In this document: piece by piece, positions 11,449 through 21,657 of the stretch | How positions within the stretch are numbered: position 1 is the first letter of the stretch | How the letters are laid out: each line of letters starts with the position of its first letter | DNA from: Nitrococcus mobilis Nb-231 | Lineage (GTDB): Bacteria > Pseudomonadota > Gammaproteobacteria > Nitrococcales > Nitrococcaceae | NCBI RefSeq assembly: GCF_000153205.1 | Contig: NZ_CH672427.1 | Coordinates: forward strand, 1,057,671 to 1,121,670 | DNA: 64,000 nt | Direction: 5' to 3' | Program-made: the position numbers and the translations under genes | The notes under the pieces: model-generated | Databases searched by the model: none | Told to the model about the DNA's origin: nothing | The model's input: only the letters and a program-made list of their open reading frames with translations

Positions 11449-13314
11449 TCAGAACATCTCGGTAGGATCGATTTTCACCGCACCCGATCGAACCGTCATC
11501 TCGCGTGCCGGAATATAGCTCCCGGTGACCATCTGCTGATAGCCCAGACCCGGGCCGACCATCGGGTAAACGCCCGCATCCGGATCGATCATGACCTCGA
11601 GAAAAGCCGCTTCGGGAAATTCAATAAAGGCCGCCAGCGCCGATTCGAGCTCCTCGCGTTGACTCACACGGCGCGCGAACCCGAAACCGTCGGACTCCGC
11701 AGCCTTAATAAAATCTTTTCTATGTAATGACTTATCACTAGCCGAGAAACGATCCTCGAAGTAAAGGCGCTGCCATTGTCGCACCATCCCATCCCCGCAG
11801 TTGTTGAGCAGCAAAATCTTTACCGGAAGACCATAGGTGGTTACGGTTTCCATCTCGCCAAGATTCATCCGAATGCTGCCATCGCCGTCCACATCGATGA
11901 CCAGGCGGTTCGGATTGGCGAACTGCGCACCAATGGCCGCGGGTAACCCAAAGCCCATGGTCCCCATGCTGCCGGAAGTCAGCCATAACCGCGCCTCCCG
12001 GAAATCCAGGTATTGGGCGGCCCACATTTGATGTTGACCCACACCGGTGCTGACGATGGCCTTGCCGCCGGTGAGCCGATTCAGTAGCTCCATCACCAGC
12101 GGCGGCTGAATTTTTAGATTGTCCCGATCATAGCCCATCGCATGCTTTTTACGCATGGCCTGCACGTGTTTGATCCAAGGCGTGAAATTCTTTGCGAAAC
12201 CCACCGACCGCCCATACTCGAGGAGCTGGCGCAGCGAGCGCCCCGCTTCACCCACATGCGCCCAGTCAACCTTTTTGACCTTGCCGATCTCCGCGGCATC
12301 GATATCGATGTGCGCGACATGCTCGGCCAATGGGGCGAAGAGCTCCGCCTTCGCGGCCACCCGGTCATCGAAGCGCGCCCCCACCGCAATAATGAAATCG
12401 CAGTCCTCGACAGCGTAGTTGGCATAAGCCGTACCGTGCATGCCGAGCATGTGCAAGCACAAATCATCCTGGGTATCGATTGCACCAAGCCCCATCACGG
12501 TGGTCACGACGGGGATATTGAAGGTGTGCGCGAATTCGGTCAGATCCTTGGAGGCATTGCCGCTGGTCACACCCCCGCCCACATACAGCAACGGCCGGCT
12601 GGACTGCTTGAGCATATCGAAGAATTGACGGCACTTGCGATCGGAGAGCTTGGCCGTGGCCAACGATTCCATGCGCTGGCGATAGCCGCGGATGTCGAGT
12701 ACCCCCCCCCCTTTGAACTCACCCACCCAGTTCTGCATGTCCTTGGGCAGATCCACGACTACCGGCCCCGGGCGCCCGGAACGGGCGACCTCAAAAGCCG
12801 TGCGCAGAGTCTCTTCGAGCCGCTCCGGCTGTGTGACCAGGAATACATGCTTGGCGCAGGCACCCATAATGTTGACGATAGGCGCTTCCTGGAACGCATC
12901 GGTCCCCATCGCCGGACGAGCCACCTGTCCCGTGATCAGGACTACCGGCACGGAATCGGCCATGCAGTCGCGCACGGGTGTAACGGTGTTGGTCGCCCCT
13001 GGGCCTGAGGTCACCAGGCAGACGCCCACCTTACCGGAACTCCGGGCATAGCCGGCCGCCATAAAGCCAGCCCCCTGCTCATTGGCAGGCACCACCAAGC
13101 GCATCGGTTCCTGGCCATTGGCGCCGCGATGCTGCTCGTTGTAGCGAAAAATCGCATCATAAGTGGGGAGGATCGCGCCACCGCTGTAGCCGAACACGGT
13201 TTCGACACCCTCGTCCGCGAGTACCTGTATAACCGTGTCCGCGCCGCTCATGCGTTCCCCCGCGCGTGGGTGCTTGGCCGCTTTGTGTCTGATCATGGTC
13301 ACATCTGCCGTCAT
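11449..13314 (-). CDS. ilvB: Acetolactate synthase large (catalytic) subunit
   Basis: ThDP-dependent enzyme making acetolactate or acetohydroxybutyrate for branched-chain amino acids. The N-terminal ThDP-pyrimidine domain has GYSGGAILPTYDA and NEQGAGFMAAGYAR (catalytic Glu). The C-terminal ThDP motif runs GDGSIRMNLGEME to LLLNN. The start at 13314 was chosen because AGGTGG precedes it at good spacing; an internal ATG at 13251 (MSGADTVIQVL) matches the usual family start better. The ORF is open further upstream to 13380. No ilvN small-subunit gene is adjacent, which is unusual for a biosynthetic enzyme. Confidence 0.93.
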   Translation of the reverse strand: MTADVTMIRHKAAKHPRAGERMSGADTVIQVLADEGVETVFGYSGGAILPTYDAIFRYNEQHRGANGQEPMRLVVPANEQGAGFMAAGYARSSGKVGVCLVTSGPGATNTVTPVRDCMADSVPVVLITGQVARPAMGTDAFQEAPIVNIMGACAKHVFLVTQPERLEETLRTAFEVARSGRPGPVVVDLPKDMQNWVGEFKGGGVLDIRGYRQRMESLATAKLSDRKCRQFFDMLKQSSRPLLYVGGGVTSGNASKDLTEFAHTFNIPVVTTVMGLGAIDTQDDLCLHMLGMHGTAYANYAVEDCDFIIAVGARFDDRVAAKAELFAPLAEHVAHIDIDAAEIGKVKKVDWAHVGEAGRSLRQLLEYGRSVGFAKNFTPWIKHVQAMRKKHAMGYDRDNLKIQPPLVMELLNRLTGGKAIVSTGVGQHQMWAAQYLDFREARLWLTSGSMGTMGFGLPAAIGAQFANPNRLVIDVDGDGSIRMNLGEMETVTTYGLPVKILLLNNCGDGMVRQWQRLYFEDRFSASDKSLHRKDFIKAAESDGFGFARRVSQREELESALAAFIEFPEAAFLEVMIDPDAGVYPMVGPGLGYQQMVTGSYIPAREMTVRSGAVKIDPTEMF

Positions 13315-13670
13315 TGCCCACCTGGCTGAGGTTGCGCCGCAACAACAAAGATAATAGAAGGAATCATCATGGTCCGACAAGCTCGGGCCTCAGCGGGCCT
13401 CGAAGCTCAATGCCGCTGAGTTGGCGCAATCATAGTTCATCGGCCCTTTGGTTCGCCATGGCGCGATCCTCCAGCTGCCGTCAAAGTGGATTTCATCTCG
13501 GCAATGGCCGCAAGCTCCGTCATTAATCCAGACGCAGCACGTCACCCCAACCACGCATCGGGGTAGCCGGCCGCGTGGCCAGCACGAGCGGATTGAGAAT
13601 GGCATACAATGGGCATTTATTTATCTGCCGTTGGTCCCTACCAGACCCTACCCACGCGAGGATCGCTGCT
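13315..13670. other. Intergenic region between divergent ilvB and serB
   Basis: About 356 bp without a convincing gene. It must hold the divergent promoters for ilvB (minus) and serB (plus). No clear promoter boxes, riboswitch or leader peptide rich in branched-chain codons could be picked out by eye. Confidence 0.5.
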
Positions 13671-14888
13671 ATGAGCGAGATCGTGCAAATCAGTGTCTCC
13701 GGCCAGAGCAAAAGTGGGCTCACCTCATCTTTGCTGAATATCTTGGCCGTACACGGCGTACCGATGCTCGACGTCGGACAAGCCATGATTCACGACACGA
13801 TGGTTCTTGTCATATTGGCACAATTACCAAGCCCAGATGGGGCAGCACCGGTGCTCAAGGATCTACTGTTCGAGATCCATCGGCAGGGCCTACAGGCGCA
13901 TTTTACCCCCATTAACCAAGTGCCGCATGGCCCCTGGCTCGGCAGTGAGGCGCACCCGCGCCACATCGTCACCTTGCTCGGGCGCAGCGTGAGCGCCGAG
14001 CAAATCGCCCGCATAGCGCAGGTGATCACCGAAAATGCGCTGCACATCGAGGATATCGTACGACTCTCCGGTCCCGGCTCGCTGCATACGGCAGAGGATG
14101 GGGCGGGACGTGCCTGCATCGAACTCACCTTGCGCGGCCAACCGTTGGATTTGGACGCTATGAAAGCCGCGTTCGTGACCCTCTCCGAAGCACTCGACGT
14201 GGACATCAGCTTCCAGGCGGATGATTTCTATCGACGCAACCGCCGGCTGGTGGTCTTCGATATGGACTCAACGCTGATCCGACAAGAGGTCATCGATGAG
14301 TTGGCGTACGAGGCCGGGGTTGGCGCAGAGGTCAGCCGGATAACCGAGGCGGGCATGCGGGGCGAACAAGACTTCAAGGAGAGTCTACGCCAGCGCGTGG
14401 CGCTGCTCGAAGGATTGCCCGAGACCGTACTGGCACGGGTCGCCGAGCGGCTCACGCTCACCGAAGGTGCGCAGCGGCTGCTGCAGACGCTGCGTAAGCT
14501 TGGCTACAAGACGGCCGTGATCTCCGGCGGCTTTGCCTATTTTGGCCATTATCTGCAGCGTAGCCTACCCCTTGACTATGTCTATGCCAATGAGCCGGAG
14601 ATTAGGGACGGCTGCCTGACGGGGCGAGTCGTTGGCGAGATTATCGACGGCGAGAAGAAGGCGCAACTACTGTGCACGATTGCCCAGCGCGAGGGCATCG
14701 AGCTCGAACAGGTGATTGCCGTAGGTGATGGCGCCAACGACCTGCCCATGTTAAAACTCGCCGGGTTGGGGATCGCTTTCCATGCCAAGCCGATGGTACA
14801 AAAGAGTGCTCGCCAGGCCATTTCCACCATCGGCTTGGATGGCATCCTCTACCTGATGGGCATGAAAGACGCCGATAATCCCCATTAA
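13671..14888 (+). CDS. serB: Phosphoserine phosphatase
   Basis: HAD-superfamily enzyme catalysing the last step of serine synthesis. The start gives MSEIVQISVSGQSKSGLTSS; the upstream in-frame extension to 13575 lacks similarity. Residues 1-180 form two ACT-like domains, as in the long SerB type. The HAD motifs are VFDMDSTLIRQE (DxDST), AVISGGFAYF (motif II) and VGDGANDLPMLKLAG (motif III). Length is 405 aa. Confidence 0.96.
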   Translation: MSEIVQISVSGQSKSGLTSSLLNILAVHGVPMLDVGQAMIHDTMVLVILAQLPSPDGAAPVLKDLLFEIHRQGLQAHFTPINQVPHGPWLGSEAHPRHIVTLLGRSVSAEQIARIAQVITENALHIEDIVRLSGPGSLHTAEDGAGRACIELTLRGQPLDLDAMKAAFVTLSEALDVDISFQADDFYRRNRRLVVFDMDSTLIRQEVIDELAYEAGVGAEVSRITEAGMRGEQDFKESLRQRVALLEGLPETVLARVAERLTLTEGAQRLLQTLRKLGYKTAVISGGFAYFGHYLQRSLPLDYVYANEPEIRDGCLTGRVVGEIIDGEKKAQLLCTIAQREGIELEQVIAVGDGANDLPMLKLAGLGIAFHAKPMVQKSARQAISTIGLDGILYLMGMKDADNPH

Positions 14889-15029
14889 AAGCTCACATCG
14901 CACACCTCATCCCGTCCACCGCGCTGCGCCGATCCGCCCGGACGGCTGCCTACAGGTGGCTACTGCGCCGCGCAACATAGCCGCCACGATCACGGGGACG
15001 GCAGACGCTATCGAGGAGATCCAAACATC

Positions 15030-16154
15030 ATGTTGGTAGCTGTCCCCAAGGAGATCAAGAATCACGAGTACCGGGTCGGCCTCACCCCGGACAGCGTCCG
15101 TGAATTTGTCGCCCATAAGCACGAGGTACTCGTAGAGAGCGGCGCCGGCGAAGGCATCGGCTGCTCCGATGACGCTTACGAAGCCTGTGGTGCACGGATC
15201 GCTGCCAGCACCGAGGAACTCTATCGTACGGCCGATTTGATCATCAAGGTCAAGGAACCACAGCCCGAGGAACGGCGGCGGCTGCGGGAAGGGCAGATTC
15301 TCTTTGCCTATCTGCACCTCGCGCCCGATGCAACGCAAACCCGTGAACTGCTGCGCAGCAAAGCAGTCTGCATCGCTTATGAGACGGTTACCGGTCCGAA
15401 CAATCAACTGCCGCTGCTCACTCCCATGTCGCAGGTGGCAGGACGGATGTCCATTCAAGCAGGTGCCTATTGCCTGGAACGGGTTCATGGCGGCAGTGGC
15501 ATGCTCCTGGGCGGGGTTCCCGGCGTGCCACCGGCCCGAGTCGTGGTGATTGGGGGCGGTGTGGTAGGCCAAAACGCGATCGCCATGGCACTCGGCATGG
15601 GCGCCGAGGTGGTAGTCCTCGACCGCGATCTCGAGGTGCTGCGGCGGCTCGCCTATCATTTCGGCCCGGCCTTGACCACCGTTTACTCCACACGGACAGC
15701 CTTGGAGCAATACGTTCTGCAAGCCGAACTGATCATTGGCGCCGTTCTGATCGCAGGAGCCGAAACGCCGAAGCTGGTTACCGCCGAGACGGTGCGCCGG
15801 CTCAAACCCGGCACCGTGCTAGTGGACGTAGCGATCGATCAAGGCGGTTGCTTCGAGACCTCACGGCCAACGACCCACGCCGACCCCACTTACATCGTCG
15901 ACGGCGTAGTGCATTACTGTGTAACCAATATGCCCGGTGCCGTCCCAAGGACTTCCACATTTGCGCTCAACAACGCCATTTTGCCCTACGCGCTTGCGAT
16001 CGCCGACAAGGGCTATCGGCAAGCCATGCTCGATGATCCGCATCTGCGCCAGGGGCTCAATATTCACCAGGGAGCGGTGACCCACCGCGCCGTGGCCGAG
16101 GAACACAGCCACCCGTTCGTCGAACCGCTAGCGGCTCTGCAGGACAGGGATTGA
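15030..16154 (+). CDS. ald: Alanine dehydrogenase
   Basis: NAD-dependent reversible conversion of L-alanine to pyruvate and ammonia. The 374-aa protein begins [20 protein letters not shown], typical of the family. The central Rossmann motif is [17 protein letters not shown] near residue 170. [19 protein letters not shown] and the C-terminal [17 protein letters not shown] complete the signature. It follows serB by about 140 bp on the same strand. Confidence 0.96.
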   Translation: MLVAVPKEIKNHEYRVGLTPDSVREFVAHKHEVLVESGAGEGIGCSDDAYEACGARIAASTEELYRTADLIIKVKEPQPEERRRLREGQILFAYLHLAPDATQTRELLRSKAVCIAYETVTGPNNQLPLLTPMSQVAGRMSIQAGAYCLERVHGGSGMLLGGVPGVPPARVVVIGGGVVGQNAIAMALGMGAEVVVLDRDLEVLRRLAYHFGPALTTVYSTRTALEQYVLQAELIIGAVLIAGAETPKLVTAETVRRLKPGTVLVDVAIDQGGCFETSRPTTHADPTYIVDGVVHYCVTNMPGAVPRTSTFALNNAILPYALAIADKGYRQAMLDDPHLRQGLNIHQGAVTHRAVAEEHSHPFVEPLAALQDRD

Positions 16155-16206
16155 ACAAAGGACAGACAGCGGAGGCAATACCGATTTTTCGCTTCCGCAT
16201 TCGCGA

Positions 16207-17070
16207 TTAAGCCGTGGTGAGCGCCCGTTGCAGCCAACTCAGCAACCAATCGGCACAGCGCTCCCAGCCCGGCTCGATCATAAACATATGGGCACGATCG
16301 ATCAGCACGAGCAATTCGGCGCCCTGATAACGAGCGATCTCGCGCTGCATCGGAAAAACGCAGATCCGGTCAGCCGTACCCGCTACCACCAAGCGCTTGA
16401 ACGCTCGCCCTTGCAAACTGTCGAGTTCATGGTTGAGGCGGCCCCGCAACAACCCCAATAGAGCCGTGCTAGACTCCGGGCCGCAACGAGAGAAAACCTG
16501 CTGATGCTGTTCGCGGGGTAACCGGTTAAAAACCATACGGCGCATGGAAGGCAAGTGCGGGCGCACCACTCCGCGACCTAAGACCGCCGGTAGGGCACGG
16601 ACCGCCTGCACCGGAAACCAAGGATGCCATGGTGGCCGATAAAAGCGCACACCGGCCACCGGAGCCGGCGCTGCCAGAATCAGCGCCGCCACCTCGCATG
16701 TGGCCGCCACGGCCTGCACCAGAGCCCCCCCCATGGAATGGCCGATCAACACAGCTTCCGGTAGCCGCTCGAGCACATGGTGGATATCGCTGACATAATC
16801 AAGCAACCGCACCCGCCCCAGTGCCTGCATCGGATTGCTCGGAGGATGTCCGCGCAGCGCCAGCGCGTGGCAATCGTAGCCCGCGGCCGCAAATCGCGCC
16901 ATGAAGCCCCGCCAACACCAAGGCCCCGCGCTGGCCCCATGCACGAACAAAACGGCTCGCCCGCCGCCGTTAAGACGATCTACCTGCAGCATCCCGAGTC
17001 GATAGCGACTCCAGGTATGCGCACCGGCCGGCGCGGACCGAGCAACGGGCATGCCCGCGCCTCGCGTCAA
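16207..17070 (-). CDS. Alpha/beta-fold hydrolase
   Basis: 287-aa predicted serine hydrolase of unknown substrate. It has an oxyanion segment VLFVHGASAGPW, the nucleophile elbow LIGHSMGGALVQA, an acid residue in VVAGTADRICVF and the late His in DRAHMFMIEPGWE, so the Ser-Asp-His triad is complete. The first 25 or so residues are poorly conserved in character, and the true start may be the Met of MLQVDRLNGGG. It is tail-to-tail with ald and lies downstream of rplS. Confidence 0.85.
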   Translation of the reverse strand: MTRGAGMPVARSAPAGAHTWSRYRLGMLQVDRLNGGGRAVLFVHGASAGPWCWRGFMARFAAAGYDCHALALRGHPPSNPMQALGRVRLLDYVSDIHHVLERLPEAVLIGHSMGGALVQAVAATCEVAALILAAPAPVAGVRFYRPPWHPWFPVQAVRALPAVLGRGVVRPHLPSMRRMVFNRLPREQHQQVFSRCGPESSTALLGLLRGRLNHELDSLQGRAFKRLVVAGTADRICVFPMQREIARYQGAELLVLIDRAHMFMIEPGWERCADWLLSWLQRALTTA

Positions 17071-17085
17071 CGACGCGTTGGCCGA

Positions 17086-17493
17086 TCAGCCATACGATTT
17101 GGCATGACCAGCAGATTTCGCGCCAGATTTCGCGCCAGATTTCGGGCGAATCTTCTCGCGGATGCGGGCGGCTTTGCCCTGGCGGTCGCGCAGATAATAA
17201 AGCTTAGCCCGGCGCACCGCACCACGACGCTTGACCTGGATACTCTCAATCAACGGACTGTAGAGTTGAAAGGTCCGCTCGACACCCTCGCCGTGAGAGA
17301 ACTTGCGCACGATGAAAGAAGAGTTGAAGCCGCGGTTGCGCTTGGCGATGACCACGCCTTCGAAGGCCTGGATGCGCTGGCGGCTGCCCTCCTTCACCCA
17401 AACGTTAACGCAGACGGTATCACCGGAGGCGAAAGCCTCGCGCTCGACCCCAGCCATCTGCTCTTTTTCGAGCTCCTGAATGATATTGCTCAT
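17086..17493 (-). CDS. rplS: 50S ribosomal protein L19
   Basis: Ribosomal large-subunit protein at the 30S/50S interface. Begins [13 protein letters not shown] and contains [31 protein letters not shown] and [13 protein letters not shown]. The C-terminal tail repeats Lys-Ser-Gly-Ala units ([15 protein letters not shown]) beyond the usual end; this is encoded by short tandem repeats near 17110-17150. Last gene of the rpsP-rimM-trmD-rplS operon, overlapping trmD by 4 bp. Confidence 0.97.
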   Translation of the reverse strand: MSNIIQELEKEQMAGVEREAFASGDTVCVNVWVKEGSRQRIQAFEGVVIAKRNRGFNSSFIVRKFSHGEGVERTFQLYSPLIESIQVKRRGAVRRAKLYYLRDRQGKAARIREKIRPKSGAKSGAKSAGHAKSYG

Positions 17494-18278
17494 GATTTCG
17501 TCTCCCCTAGCGTCCCCGAATCGCCCTGGTATTCATCGATGAACTCCTGCAGCAGCGACCTAGCCTGTGCATCGAGCATACAACGCTCCAGCAATTCAGG
17601 GCGGCGCAACCATGTCCGCCCCAATGCCTGCTTATGCCGCCACCGCGCCACGGCTTGGTGATCTCCGCTCAACAACACTTCGGGCGTTCGGCGGCCACCG
17701 ATTTCAACCGGTCGTGTGTAGTGCGGACAGTCCAACAAACCCGCGCCAAACGAATCCTGTCCGGCCGAGCCCGGATGCCCCAGCACCCCTGGCACCAACC
17801 GTGCCACGGCATCGATGACGATCATGGCCGGTAGCTCGCCACCGCTGAGCACGTAGTCACCGATCGAGCACTCCTCATCGACCTCGGCCTCGATAAGCCG
17901 CTCGTCAATACCTTCATAGCGCCCGCATAACAGGATCAGGCGGGAATGCTGCGATAACTCCTGCACGCGCACCTGATCCAGGAGTCGGCCCTGCGGACTT
18001 AAACAGATCACGCTGGCCCGGTCGGCCACTGCAGTGCGGGCGGCCTGAATGGCATCGCGCAAGGGTTCCACCTTCATGACCATCCCTGGGCCACCGCCGT
18101 AGGGACGATCATCGACGCTGCGGTGGCGATCACGCGCATAATCGCGCGGATTCCAGGCCACCAACTGCAGCAACCCGCGCGCGCACGCTCGCGCCGCAAC
18201 ACCGTAGCTGACCGCAGCCCGGACAAAATCCGGGAACAGGGTTACCACGTCGAATCGGATGCCGCCGCCCGCATTCAT
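17490..18278 (-). CDS. trmD: tRNA (guanine-N1)-methyltransferase
   Basis: SPOUT-fold methyltransferase forming m1G37 in tRNAs. The N-terminal half has [10 protein letters not shown] and [18 protein letters not shown]. The knot region has [15 protein letters not shown], and [20 protein letters not shown] follows. Length (262 aa) is normal. It is translationally coupled to rplS through a 4-bp overlap and lies in the conserved ribosomal operon. Confidence 0.97.
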   Translation of the reverse strand: MNAGGGIRFDVVTLFPDFVRAAVSYGVAARACARGLLQLVAWNPRDYARDRHRSVDDRPYGGGPGMVMKVEPLRDAIQAARTAVADRASVICLSPQGRLLDQVRVQELSQHSRLILLCGRYEGIDERLIEAEVDEECSIGDYVLSGGELPAMIVIDAVARLVPGVLGHPGSAGQDSFGAGLLDCPHYTRPVEIGGRRTPEVLLSGDHQAVARWRHKQALGRTWLRRPELLERCMLDAQARSLLQEFIDEYQGDSGTLGETKS

Positions 18279-18348
18279 TCTCCGGCCCTGGAAAAGCTGG
18301 CAACTCGACGGTGACGCGGCCGTCTGCCGGCGCGACCAAGCCCAGCTG

Positions 18349-18870
18349 CTAGAATTGCGGATCCCAATCGACGCGGATCAGGGCCGCATCGAGATCAACC
18401 ATGACGACATCTCGTCCCGGCACGAAGGGGATCAGCCGCTCGCGGTCGCCGATGACCACGAGCACATCATTGGCACCTGTCTCGAGCAAGTGATCAACCC
18501 GGCCGAGCTCGACACCCTCGAGTGTTTGGACGCGAAGCCCTATCAGGTCCGCCCAATAATATTCCCCGGCCGGCAATGGCGGTAATAAAGCACGCGGTAT
18601 TGCAATATCGCAACCGGTGCGGGCGCGCGCTTGATCACGTCCGGCGACGCCCTCGAGCTTTGCTAACCAACTCTTGCCGTGCCGGCGCCAATCGGCCAGC
18701 TCCGCTGGCTGCCACTGACCCGGCCGCCCCACCAGCCATTGGTGATATTCGAATACGCCTTGTTGCGGACGGGTGTAGGAGCGAATCTTCACCCATCCCA
18801 GCACACCATAGGCGCCTACGATCCGCCCGATGATGATTCGCCGCCCCGCGTCGGGCTCTCGAAGCACCAT
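18349..18870 (-). CDS. rimM: Ribosome maturation factor RimM
   Basis: Assembly factor for the 30S head region that binds S19. The start [11 protein letters not shown] was chosen because AAAGGCAGG directly precedes it and it begins just after the rpsP stop. The upstream extension to 18924 would overlap rpsP. The RimM domain has [18 protein letters not shown], and the PRC-barrel segment includes [12 protein letters not shown] and [15 protein letters not shown]. About 173 aa. Confidence 0.95.
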   Translation of the reverse strand: MVLREPDAGRRIIIGRIVGAYGVLGWVKIRSYTRPQQGVFEYHQWLVGRPGQWQPAELADWRRHGKSWLAKLEGVAGRDQARARTGCDIAIPRALLPPLPAGEYYWADLIGLRVQTLEGVELGRVDHLLETGANDVLVVIGDRERLIPFVPGRDVVMVDLDAALIRVDWDPQF

Positions 18871-18877
18871 CCTGCCT

Positions 18878-19147
18878 TTAAACCGGCGCGGCCTCCGCCG
18901 CGGCAGCCTTGCGCGCCTTAGCAATCAGCTGCGCAGCACTCTCCGAGGGCTGCGCGCCTTGCTTCAACCAATACTCGGCGCGTTCCAAATCGAGCTGCAG
19001 CGGGATCTCGTTACCGGCGGCGATCGGGTTGAAAAAGCCCAGCCGCTCGATGAACCGCCCGTCGCGACGGCTGCGGACGTTTGCCACAACCACGTGATAA
19101 AATGGTCGCTTCTTCGCGCCACCTCTTGCCAGACGAATGGTAACCAT
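18878..19147 (-). CDS. rpsP: 30S ribosomal protein S16
   Basis: Small-subunit protein of 89 aa. Starts [20 protein letters not shown], the invariant N terminus of S16, and contains [14 protein letters not shown]. The upstream in-frame extension to 19186 is not family sequence. It leads the rpsP-rimM-trmD-rplS operon; the ffh gene lies about 110 bp upstream on the same strand. Confidence 0.97.
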   Translation of the reverse strand: MVTIRLARGGAKKRPFYHVVVANVRSRRDGRFIERLGFFNPIAAGNEIPLQLDLERAEYWLKQGAQPSESAAQLIAKARKAAAAEAAPV

Positions 19148-19256
19148 TTTGCCTACGCTTAGCCCCTTGAGTCGGCAAACTGCCAAGTTGTGTAATTGCA
19201 GCGGCGCATTCTACTGGAATCCGGCCGCGTATGCAGCAATTGTATGGCCCGCGTGT

Positions 19257-20633
19257 TCAACCACCTCCCAATCCCGGCGGAATGCCACCCGGGGGCATAC
19301 CACCACCGAACTGGCGCATCAGCTGTTTCATGCCGCCCTTGCGAAATTGTTTCATCATCTTCTGCATTTGCTTGTGCTGCTTGAGCAACCGATTGACAGC
19401 CTGGACCTGAGCTCCGGCACCGGCGGCGATGCGGCGCTTGCGCGAGCCGTTGATGATCTCGGGCCGGCGCCGCTCGAGCAAGGTCATGGAGTTGATGATC
19501 GCCACCTGCCGGCGCACCAGCGTATCGTCGACCTGCCCCTTGACTTGCTCCTGCATCCGCCCTAAGCCCGGCAGTTTTTCCATTATTCCCGCCAACCCGC
19601 CCAGGCGATTGATCTGCAACATCTGTTCACGCAGATCATCCAGATCGAAGTTTTTGCCTTTCTTGAGCTTCTGGGCCATCCGTTCGGCCTGGCGACGATC
19701 GACGCTACGCTCGACCTCTTCCACCAGAGTCAATACATCGCCCATGCCCAGAATGCGCGAGGCGATGCGATCCGGATAGAACGGCTCTAGGGCATCGGTT
19801 TTCTCTCCCACCCCGATGAATTTGATGGGCTTACCGGTCACATAGCGGATCGACAGCGCGGCCCCCCCGCGGGCATCGCCATCGGTTTTGGTCAGGATGA
19901 TGCCGGTCAATGGCAGCGCCTCATCGAAAGCCTTGGCCGTATTAGCGGCGTCCTGACCGGTCATACTGTCCACCACGAACAGTGTCTCGACTGGCTGCGC
20001 CGCCGCATGGATGCGGCGCACCTCATCCATCATCGCCTGATCCACGTGTAGCCGGCCGGCCGTATCCAGCAACAGCACGTCATAGTAGTGATTACGTGCA
20101 TACTCCAAGGCCGCACTGGCGGCCCGCACTGGATCGTCGCTGGCCTGGGTCGGGAAGAACCCGATCTCGACATCTCGGGCAAGGCGCTGCAACTGCTCGA
20201 TCGCAGCTGGCCGATAAACGTCCAGGCTGACGGTGAGAACCTTTTTCTTTTGGTGCTGGAGCAACCAGCGCCCGAGCTTGGCGAGACTGGTCGTCTTCCC
20301 CGAGCCCTGCAAACCCGCCACCATTACCACAGCCGGAGGTCGAACGTTGAGCTCGAGCGCGTCGTTGCTCTCCCCCATCATCCGCACCAATTCGTCACGG
20401 ACGATCTTGACGAAAGCCTGACCCGGCGTGAGGCTTTTCATCACCTCCTCGCCCAGCGCCCGCTGCTTGACCTCGTCGATAAAGGCCTTGACCACGGGCA
20501 ATGCGACGTCCGCCTCCAAAAGGGCCATGCGGACCTCACGCAGCGTTTCCTTGATATTGCCCTCGGTCAATCGACCTTGGCCGCGCAGCCGCCGGGCAAT
20601 CCCGTCGAGTCGGTCACTCAAATTATTGAACAT
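19257..20633 (-). CDS. ffh: Signal recognition particle protein Ffh
   Basis: GTPase that binds signal sequences together with 4.5S RNA and targets ribosomes to FtsY. The start is MFNNLSDRLDGIARRLRG. The N-domain is followed by the G-domain with GLQGSGKTTSLAKLGRWL (G1), LLDTAGRLHVD (G3) and TKTDGDARGGAALS (G4). The methionine-rich M-domain at the C terminus ends in a Met/Gly/Pro-rich tail. Length (458 aa) is normal. Confidence 0.97.
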   Translation of the reverse strand: MFNNLSDRLDGIARRLRGQGRLTEGNIKETLREVRMALLEADVALPVVKAFIDEVKQRALGEEVMKSLTPGQAFVKIVRDELVRMMGESNDALELNVRPPAVVMVAGLQGSGKTTSLAKLGRWLLQHQKKKVLTVSLDVYRPAAIEQLQRLARDVEIGFFPTQASDDPVRAASAALEYARNHYYDVLLLDTAGRLHVDQAMMDEVRRIHAAAQPVETLFVVDSMTGQDAANTAKAFDEALPLTGIILTKTDGDARGGAALSIRYVTGKPIKFIGVGEKTDALEPFYPDRIASRILGMGDVLTLVEEVERSVDRRQAERMAQKLKKGKNFDLDDLREQMLQINRLGGLAGIMEKLPGLGRMQEQVKGQVDDTLVRRQVAIINSMTLLERRRPEIINGSRKRRIAAGAGAQVQAVNRLLKQHKQMQKMMKQFRKGGMKQLMRQFGGGMPPGGIPPGLGGG

Positions 20634-20763
20634 GGCCACGTCGTGATGTCCTCGCACTGATTACCCGCATTATACCGTGCGGACGATTTTCGTTGGGGCT
20701 CGAACAACTGCGAGTTCTATGCGATTATGCGCCGGAGCCTAAACTAGCGCTCAACACGAGCCG

Positions 20764-21570
20764 ATGAATCACACGTTGTTGACTTTTATTGCCTCCGGAT
20801 TGTACTTGGCCGCGAGTACGGGGCTTACCCTGCGTCTGGTATCCCGCCCCACCGGCAAGACGATCCGTAACATCAGCCTGCTGCTCGCCCTACTGGCGGT
20901 CATCGCGCATGCCATGCAGGTTTACCAGACCAGTTGGACCGCGGCGGGACTCAATTTGAGCTTCTTCAACGCGGCCTCCCTGATCGGCTGGCTGATGGCG
21001 GCATTCCTGCTGCTGGCGACGCTGCGCAAGCCCGTGGAGAACTTAGGGATCGTTATCCTTCCAGTGGCCGCCGTAACCGCTTTGCTCAGCCTGATCTTCG
21101 GCCGCACCCAGGGCAGCAGCGCACCCATCGGGGCCAACATCGACTGGCACATCCTCTTCTCCATGGTGGCCTATAGTCTGCTCGGCATCGCCGCTGCGCA
21201 AGCCCTCCTGCTCTGGGTGCAGGAATATCATCTGCGCAATCGCCATCCAGGTGGTTTCATTCGAATGCTGCCGGCTTTGCAGACCATGGAAGAGATGCTG
21301 TTCCAACTCCTGCGGTTGGGCTTTGCCGTGCTGACGGTCGCACTCATCACGGGCGCATTATCGCTCGATAATATTTTCGCCCAACATCTGGTTCATAAGA
21401 CCGTCCTCTCGATTACGGCCTGGATTGTATTTGCCGTATTGCTTTTCGGACACTGGCGTTTCGGTTGGCGCGGACGTACGGCCATACGTTGGACGCTCGG
21501 TGGCTTTATCGCCCTCATGCTGGCTTATTTTGGCACCAAGTTGGTGTTGCAGTTCATCCTCCATCGTTGA
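20764..21570 (+). CDS. CcsA-family inner-membrane protein (YpjD-like)
   Basis: 268-aa integral membrane protein with about eight hydrophobic segments, of the cytochrome c assembly (CcsA/YpjD) superfamily. The arrangement, divergent from ffh and followed by a CorB-like gene, is the usual gammaproteobacterial context. The WWD heme-handling motif of true CcsA was not seen, so a role in heme transport is not supported by the sequence. Function is unknown beyond family membership. Confidence 0.85.
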   Translation: MNHTLLTFIASGLYLAASTGLTLRLVSRPTGKTIRNISLLLALLAVIAHAMQVYQTSWTAAGLNLSFFNAASLIGWLMAAFLLLATLRKPVENLGIVILPVAAVTALLSLIFGRTQGSSAPIGANIDWHILFSMVAYSLLGIAAAQALLLWVQEYHLRNRHPGGFIRMLPALQTMEEMLFQLLRLGFAVLTVALITGALSLDNIFAQHLVHKTVLSITAWIVFAVLLFGHWRFGWRGRTAIRWTLGGFIALMLAYFGTKLVLQFILHR

Positions 21571-21657
21571 TCGGGGAAGTCTGTCGAGCCAACCGTCGGC
21601 CCCGCTACAATTCCCCATAGCCCACAAGACGTCCCACGACAATCAGGGGTAGCTTGC

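Noticed and set aside
17100-17155. Short tandem repeats (GATTTCGCGCCA-like units) as a regulatory array
   Set aside because: They lie within the rplS coding end and simply encode the Lys-Ser-Gly-Ala-rich tail of L19.
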